Assembly (NCBI GenBank): GCA_018970845.1
Contig: JAGWVO010000119.1
Coordinates: forward strand, 1 to 9,654
Direction: 5' to 3'
DNA: 9,654 nucleotides
Source of the DNA: Planctomycetota bacterium
GTDB taxonomy: Bacteria > Planctomycetota > Planctomycetia > Gemmatales > Gemmataceae
Position numbers and translations under genes: made by a program. The notes below the pieces were generated by a model. It worked only from the letters and a program-made list of their open reading frames with translations. It made no database searches and had not been told where the DNA came from. Shown here one piece after another: positions 5,890 through 9,654 of this stretch. Numbering within the stretch: position 1 is the first letter of the stretch; each line of letters opens with the position of its first letter.

Positions 5890-6384
5890 ATGTCCCGAAC
5901 CGCCGTGTACACGGGTACCTTCGACCCGGTGCATCTGGGGCATTTGGACATCATCGAGCGGGGCTGCAAGGTGTTTGACAGGTTGATCGTCGCCGTCGGC
6001 ATCAATCCCGACAAATCCCCCCTGCTCACAATCGACGAACGGGTGGCACTCCTGAGGGAAGTGACGGCTCGTTTCGGGAATGTGACGGTGGAACCGTTCA
6101 CGGGCTTGGCCGTGCACTTCGTGAAGCAGGTGGGCGGCACATGCATGCTGAGGGGACTGAGGACAACAAGCGACCTTGAGTATGAATTCACGATGTCCCT
6201 GGCGAACATGACTCTCGATCCGGAAATTGAAACGGTGTTCCTGATGGCCAAGGACATTTACTCCCACCTGAGCAGCAGCCTGCTCAAGCAAATTGCCGCC
6301 TTCGGGGGAGACTTGGGCAAGTTCCTGCCCGAACAGGCGCTTTCGATCATCAAGGGCAAGGTTGGATCCACCGGTGCCAGGTAG
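5890..6384 (+). CDS. coaD: Phosphopantetheine adenylyltransferase (coenzyme A biosynthesis)
   Basis: Transfers AMP from ATP to 4'-phosphopantetheine to give dephospho-CoA, the fourth step of CoA synthesis in the cytoplasm. The 164-residue product has the usual size. The nucleotidyltransferase motif is TGTFDPVHLGHLDII (residues 8-22), with the HxGH signature read as HLGH. The second conserved block is SHLSSSLLKQIAAFGGD, equivalent to the family ISSSxVKEIAxxGGD; RGLRTTSDLEYEFTM is also typical. ATG 5890 is chosen because it places MSRTAVYTGTFDP exactly like other CoaD starts and has AAGAGG nine bases upstream; GTG 5851 and ATG 5866 would add an atypical extension. It is the first gene of a rightward run leading into envelope genes. 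Confidence 0.96.
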   Translation: MSRTAVYTGTFDPVHLGHLDIIERGCKVFDRLIVAVGINPDKSPLLTIDERVALLREVTARFGNVTVEPFTGLAVHFVKQVGGTCMLRGLRTTSDLEYEFTMSLANMTLDPEIETVFLMAKDIYSHLSSSLLKQIAAFGGDLGKFLPEQALSIIKGKVGSTGAR

Positions 6385-6481
6385 GTTTCGGATTGCGGCG
6401 GAAACCGGGCTGGGATATTGCTCTCGGGAATGACAACAGGTACCCGTCCCACGGAGGGGACGGCACCCGGGGATGGATTCC

Positions 6482-7426
6482 ATGCGTTGCGTCGTCACCG
6501 GAGCGGCCGGGTTCATCGGTTCCAGCCTCAGCGAAAGGCTTTTGCGGGACGGACACGAGGTGGTCGGCATCGACTCGTTTGTCCCCTACTACCCTCGTCC
6601 TTTCAAGGAATCGAACTTGGCGGGCCTTCTTGGCCGGCCGGGATTCCGCTTCGTGGCCGCCGACCTTCGAACCGATTCGGTTGTTTCCCATGTCATGGAG
6701 GCGGAAGCCGTTTTCCATTTGGCCGCCATGCCGGGATTGGTTCGCAGCTGGACAGATTTCGACCTGTACGCCTCCTGCAACCTCACCGCGACGGAACGCC
6801 TCTTGAATGCTGTCAGGGAGGCTGGCCAACTGCGGAAGTTTATTTACGCATCAACCTCTTCGGTTTATGGCAAATACGCGTCCGGTGATGAAACGCTTCC
6901 CACCCGGCCGTGCTCACCCTATGGGGTGACCAAGCTTGCTGGCGAACTTCTTTGCCGCGGGATGGCCGAGGAACGCGGACTGCCCCTTGTGGTGCTCCGG
7001 TTTTTCTCGGTCTATGGCCCAAGGCAGAGGCCCGACATGGCATACCACCGGTTCATCGATGCCATGCTGTCGGGCCAACCGATCACCGTGTTCGGGGATG
7101 GGCATCAGGTTCGCGGGAACACCTACATCGATGACTGCCTCGACGCGATCATCGCCTCGCTGGAGGCACCCGTCGGAGAGATTTACAACCTCGGCGGCGG
7201 AGAAACCGCGAGCATGCTTGAAATACTGAGCCGCCTGGGCGACATCGTCGGGGCAAAGCCTGTCCTCAGGTTTGAGCGGGCTCGCGAGGGCGACCAACGG
7301 CTCACGGGCGCCGACACGACAAAGCTGAAGCGCCACCTTGGCTGGCAACCCAGGGTTGGTTTGGACGAGGGATTGAAAAGGCAGGTCGACTGGCACCATC
7401 TCCGGCAGGTTCGCGCGGCCGCGTGA
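6482..7426 (+). CDS. NAD-dependent epimerase/dehydratase (extended SDR, sugar-nucleotide epimerase)
   Basis: Extended short-chain dehydrogenase that converts a nucleotide sugar using bound NAD. The dinucleotide loop is GAAGFIG (residues 7-13 from ATG 6482), with Asp31 at the end of the second strand. HLAAMPG (79-85), the STSSVYG block (124-130) and Y147-x-x-x-K151 form the active site. FSVYGPRQRPDMA (175-187) is typical of UDP-glucose/UDP-glucuronate 4-epimerase-like proteins, but the exact substrate cannot be fixed. The start is either ATG 6482 (MRCVVTGAAG, usual for the family and with GGGG at 6469-6472) or ATG 6473, three codons earlier. It ends in GTGA, where a GTG in the lpxD frame overlaps its stop. 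Proximity to lpxD suggests a role in surface polysaccharide or lipopolysaccharide sugar supply. Confidence 0.92.
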   Translation: MRCVVTGAAGFIGSSLSERLLRDGHEVVGIDSFVPYYPRPFKESNLAGLLGRPGFRFVAADLRTDSVVSHVMEAEAVFHLAAMPGLVRSWTDFDLYASCNLTATERLLNAVREAGQLRKFIYASTSSVYGKYASGDETLPTRPCSPYGVTKLAGELLCRGMAEERGLPLVVLRFFSVYGPRQRPDMAYHRFIDAMLSGQPITVFGDGHQVRGNTYIDDCLDAIIASLEAPVGEIYNLGGGETASMLEILSRLGDIVGAKPVLRFERAREGDQRLTGADTTKLKRHLGWQPRVGLDEGLKRQVDWHHLRQVRAAA

Positions 7427-7452
7427 AAGTCGAACGGCTTCGGAGAATCGGA

Positions 7453-8493
7453 ATGGAATTCACTCTGGGAGAATTGGCCGACATCGCGGGCGGAACCCTC
7501 GATGGTGATCCACGGATGATTATCCGGGGCGCCAAGTCCCTTTACGCGGCTGTTTCGGGCGAAATTTCCTTCCTCGATCATGCCCATAGGGTGAAGTTTC
7601 TTGACGAGTCACCGGCGTCGGCCTTTGTTGTGCCGATGGACCTTGGTCCTGTTTCTCGCCCGTTGATTCGCTCGAGCGACCCGCTCCAAGGATTCATCAG
7701 GATTTTTCGACGCTTCATGCCTGAGCCGGCGCCGATCCCTTCCGGCGTTGATCCGCGGGCCGCGGTTGATCCGACGGCAAAACTGGGAGCGGGAGTGGTC
7801 GTTCATCCGTTCGCGGTTGTCGGCCACAAGGCCGAAATAGGCGCGGGTTCGGAGATCCGCTCCGGTGCCGTGATCGGCGCGAGGTGTCGGATCGGTTCGA
7901 ATTGCGTGATTCACCCGAACGCCGTTCTCTATGACGACTGCGTCCTGGGCGACCGGGTCGTGATCCATGCGGGCTGCGTTTTCGGCGCCGATGGGTTCGG
8001 CTACAAGTCGAGCGCCGAGGGGCATGCGAAGGTTCCGCAGCTTGGCAATGTCGAAATCGCTGACGATTGTGAGATCGGAGCCTGTGCGACGATCGACCGG
8101 GGCACATTCGGTCCGACCCGCATCGGCAAGGGCAGCAAGATCGACAACCTGGTTCAGGTCGGCCACAACTGTCGGATTGGCGCGCACAATCTCATCGTTT
8201 CGCAAGCCGGGATCGCCGGGTCATGTTCCACGGGGAAATTTGTCGTGATCGCCGGGCAGGTCGGATTGGCCGACCATGTGAGCCTCGCTGATGGCACGGT
8301 TGTCGGAGCCAAGAGTGGCGTCATGCGGGACAGCAAGCCGGGTGAGCAATTGCTGGGCGCGCCCGCTCGTCCGGAGCGGGATGAGAAACGGATTCTCATC
8401 AGCCTCGAGAAATTGCCGGACCTTGTCCGCGAGGTGAAACGACTTTCTTCCCTTCATCCCAAGGAACCATCAGGCCAGGATCCGCAGAAATGA
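7453..8493 (+). CDS. lpxD: UDP-3-O-acylglucosamine N-acyltransferase (lipid A biosynthesis)
   Basis: Adds the N-linked hydroxyacyl chain from acyl-ACP to UDP-3-O-acylglucosamine in lipid A synthesis. The 346-residue protein has the N-terminal uridine-binding domain (MEFTLGELADIAGG), then a left-handed beta-helix of hexapeptide repeats (about 99-300) such as IGAGSEIRSGAVIGARCRIG. The catalytic histidine is His238 in VQVGHNCRIG, matching His239 of the E. coli enzyme in the family alignment from memory. GADGFGY (178-184) is also typical. ATG 7453 is chosen for the family-like start and the GGAG seven bases upstream (7442-7445); GTG 7423, which overlaps the epimerase stop, would add ten unusual residues. 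The gene ends in ATGA, the start of lpxI. Confidence 0.95.
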   Translation: MEFTLGELADIAGGTLDGDPRMIIRGAKSLYAAVSGEISFLDHAHRVKFLDESPASAFVVPMDLGPVSRPLIRSSDPLQGFIRIFRRFMPEPAPIPSGVDPRAAVDPTAKLGAGVVVHPFAVVGHKAEIGAGSEIRSGAVIGARCRIGSNCVIHPNAVLYDDCVLGDRVVIHAGCVFGADGFGYKSSAEGHAKVPQLGNVEIADDCEIGACATIDRGTFGPTRIGKGSKIDNLVQVGHNCRIGAHNLIVSQAGIAGSCSTGKFVVIAGQVGLADHVSLADGTVVGAKSGVMRDSKPGEQLLGAPARPERDEKRILISLEKLPDLVREVKRLSSLHPKEPSGQDPQK

Positions 8494-9365
8494 CCCAGCA
8501 AACGGTTGGATTGCTCGCGGGCGCGGGCGATTTTCCGATTTCCTTTGCGAGAAAGGCCCGGGAAATGGGACTGTCCGTCGTGACGGTCGCGCTTTCCGGC
8601 GAGGCGTGCAGGGAACTTCGCGATCACAGCGCGCATTTTTACTGGAGCGGACTGGCTCGCCTCGGGCGGATGATCAAGTGTTTCCGTCGCCATGGGTGCC
8701 ATGAGGTTGTCATGGCCGGCAAGGTGCGCAAGCACAATTACATGCACCGTCCTTGGAAACTGTTCACCCTTTGGCCAGACATGCGAACCATTCGGTGGTG
8801 GTATTCGAGGTCGAGGTCGGACAACAAGGACGACACATTGCTGTTGAGCGTCATCCGCGAGTTTGAAAAGGAGGGTTTGCGCGTGGGATCCGCACTTGAA
8901 ACTTGCCCGGAGTTGCTTGCTCGAGAAGGTTGCCTGACCCGGCTGGCTCCTGACGCCGCCGCGATGAGGGACATCCTGTTCGGATGGGGACTCGCCCGGG
9001 AAATGGGGCGGTTGGATGTGGGCCAAAGCGTGGCGGTCAAGGACATGGCCGTGCTGGCCGTGGAAGCGATTGAGGGTACAGACGCGGCGATCCTGAGGGC
9101 TGGAAGCCTCTGCAAGTCTGGCAAATTCACCCTGGTCAAGGTTGCCAAGCCCAATCAAGACATGCGTTTTGATGTTCCCACTGTTGGCGTGACTACCATC
9201 AGGAACCTTCATCAGGCGGGCGGGCGGTATTTGGCCATCGAAGCTGGCAAAACCATTCTGCTCAATGAGGCTGAAACATTGGCGACGGCAGAAAAGCTGG
9301 GAATCTGCGTGGTGGCGCTCAAAGACCCCGGAACGGGTATGCAACCCGTGCTGCTGGCATCGTGA
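8490..9365 (+). CDS. lpxI: LpxI-type UDP-2,3-diacylglucosamine pyrophosphatase (DUF1009)
   Basis: Hydrolyses UDP-2,3-diacylglucosamine to lipid X and UMP, the step that LpxH performs in gamma-proteobacteria. The 291-residue protein shows the family's N-terminal motif GLLAGAGDFPI (7-17), a VVMAGKVRK segment (73-81), the LLLSVIREFEKEG helix (117-129), SVAVKDMAVLAVEAIEGTDAAI (split here as 180-189 and 190-201) and the conserved QDMRFDVPTVG (223-233), the region expected to hold catalytic aspartates. Its start overlaps the lpxD stop by four bases (ATGA), so the two are probably translated together. This supports a lipid A pathway of the kind found outside the gamma-proteobacteria. Confidence 0.92.
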   Translation: MTQQTVGLLAGAGDFPISFARKAREMGLSVVTVALSGEACRELRDHSAHFYWSGLARLGRMIKCFRRHGCHEVVMAGKVRKHNYMHRPWKLFTLWPDMRTIRWWYSRSRSDNKDDTLLLSVIREFEKEGLRVGSALETCPELLAREGCLTRLAPDAAAMRDILFGWGLAREMGRLDVGQSVAVKDMAVLAVEAIEGTDAAILRAGSLCKSGKFTLVKVAKPNQDMRFDVPTVGVTTIRNLHQAGGRYLAIEAGKTILLNEAETLATAEKLGICVVALKDPGTGMQPVLLAS

Positions 9366-9390
9366 CGAATATCGTCGGTTGGGTTATCAT
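9362..9390 (+). promoter_or_regulatory. Possible sigma70-like promoter after lpxI
   Basis: GTGACG (9362-9367) and TATCAT (9385-9390) are spaced by 17 bases, about four and five matches to the -35 and -10 consensus. The -35 overlaps the lpxI stop. It could drive the gene starting at 9444. In a GC-rich genome such matches arise by chance, so this is tentative. Confidence 0.25.
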
Positions 9391-9443
9391 TCCCACTGTT
9401 CATGATGGCGGGATGAAATGGTTTTCGGCGAATCGGGAGTCGT

Positions 9444-9654
9444 ATGCCGGCACTCTCATTCCTCATCCCTGCCGGCGCTGATGGCATTGCCAGAACAGCA
9501 CTTATGGAAAATCTGGCCCTTTGTTCGGGCCCATCGGGGGATGCCTTCCCTGAATTGACCATCAGGTCGCTTGAAGGAAATATCCTGATGGCCCGATCCG
9601 AGGGCACCGAATCGTGTCATGTCCTTGCACCATGGAGTATCCCGGGCAAAGGCA
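9444..9654 (+). CDS. Hypothetical protein, N-terminal part (runs off the right edge)
   Basis: An open frame from ATG 9444 continues without a stop to the end of the window (70 codons). It starts MPALSFLIPAGADGIARTAL and continues through GNILMARSEGTESCHVLAPWSIPGKG. GGGAG at 9435-9439 lies four bases upstream, and an in-frame TGA at 9414-9416 rules out a longer start. I do not recognise the family; nothing resembles the start of LpxB, LpxA or LpxK. The 78-base gap after lpxI suggests a separate transcription unit or a looser operon member. Confidence 0.55.
   Translation, partial: MPALSFLIPAGADGIARTALMENLALCSGPSGDAFPELTIRSLEGNILMARSEGTESCHVLAPWSIPGKG

Noticed and set aside
5277..6257. Long open frame on the - strand spanning the M50 gene and coaD
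   Set aside because: It is out of frame with the M50 gene and antisense to coaD, both of which carry full family motifs; it has no domain of its own.
6444..6463. 7-bp inverted repeat (CCGTCCC/GGGACGG) before the epimerase gene
   Set aside because: It is short, has no T-run and is expected by chance in GC-rich DNA; it may affect ribosome access slightly but cannot be supported as a regulator.
8454..9344. 296-codon open frame on the - strand opposite lpxI
   Set aside because: It mirrors the codon pattern of lpxI on the opposite strand and shows no protein motif.
9444..9654. Possible lpxB or other lipid A gene after lpxI
   Set aside because: The visible 70 residues lack the glycine-rich GEASGD start of LpxB and any hexapeptide repeat or P-loop, so only a hypothetical call is justified.

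Overview
The window is a compact, GC-rich stretch of bacterial chromosome. Two lipid A genes of the diderm pathway (lpxD and lpxI) show that the host has a Gram-negative type outer membrane. Protein style and gene mix (a MoxR-type ATPase end, a PfkB sugar kinase, a compact M50 protease, LpxI, and bacterial E1/E2/JAB genes) would fit Planctomycetota or a related phylum. That placement is an inference from gene content and was not tested with a marker gene. No tRNA, rRNA, CRISPR array, insertion sequence or integrase is visible.

Left edge (1-1036): the last 29 codons of a MoxR-like AAA+ ATPase on the + strand meet a PfkB-family carbohydrate kinase on the - strand. Their stop codons overlap in one palindromic CTAG.

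Centre (about 1190-5054): a tightly packed five-gene operon on the + strand that looks like a complete bacterial ubiquitin-like conjugation system. In order it holds a JAB/JAMM metallopeptidase with an intact motif; a 67-residue, probably largely disordered protein ending in Tyr-Ala-Gly; an E2-like UBC-fold protein with a Leu-Cys-Leu active site; a stand-alone E1/ThiF-like adenylating enzyme; and a 397-residue beta-rich protein of unknown function joined to the E1 gene by an ATGA overlap. No beta-grasp ubiquitin-like protein is evident. The 67-residue protein is therefore the best candidate for the conjugated modifier: adenylated by the E1, carried by the E2 and removed by the JAB protein. A perfect 15-bp inverted repeat lies between its gene and the E2 gene and could set a higher expression level for the modifier than for the enzymes. 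The E1 has both CxxC zinc pairs but no cysteine between them, so the usual catalytic cysteine of the crossover loop appears to be absent.

Right part (5051-9654): a site-2-protease-like M50 peptidase on the - strand ends in a second shared CTAG. It is divergent from coaD (phosphopantetheine adenylyltransferase). After coaD comes a run of + strand envelope genes: an extended SDR sugar-nucleotide epimerase, lpxD and lpxI. The open reading frames upstream of lpxD and lpxI run into their successors (GTGA and ATGA junctions), although lpxD itself probably starts 30 nt further on. An unrecognised gene then runs off the right edge.

The conjugation operon sits between ordinary chromosomal genes with no mobile-element scar and has a similar GC-rich style to its neighbours. 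This suggests a long-resident system rather than a recent defence-island insertion.
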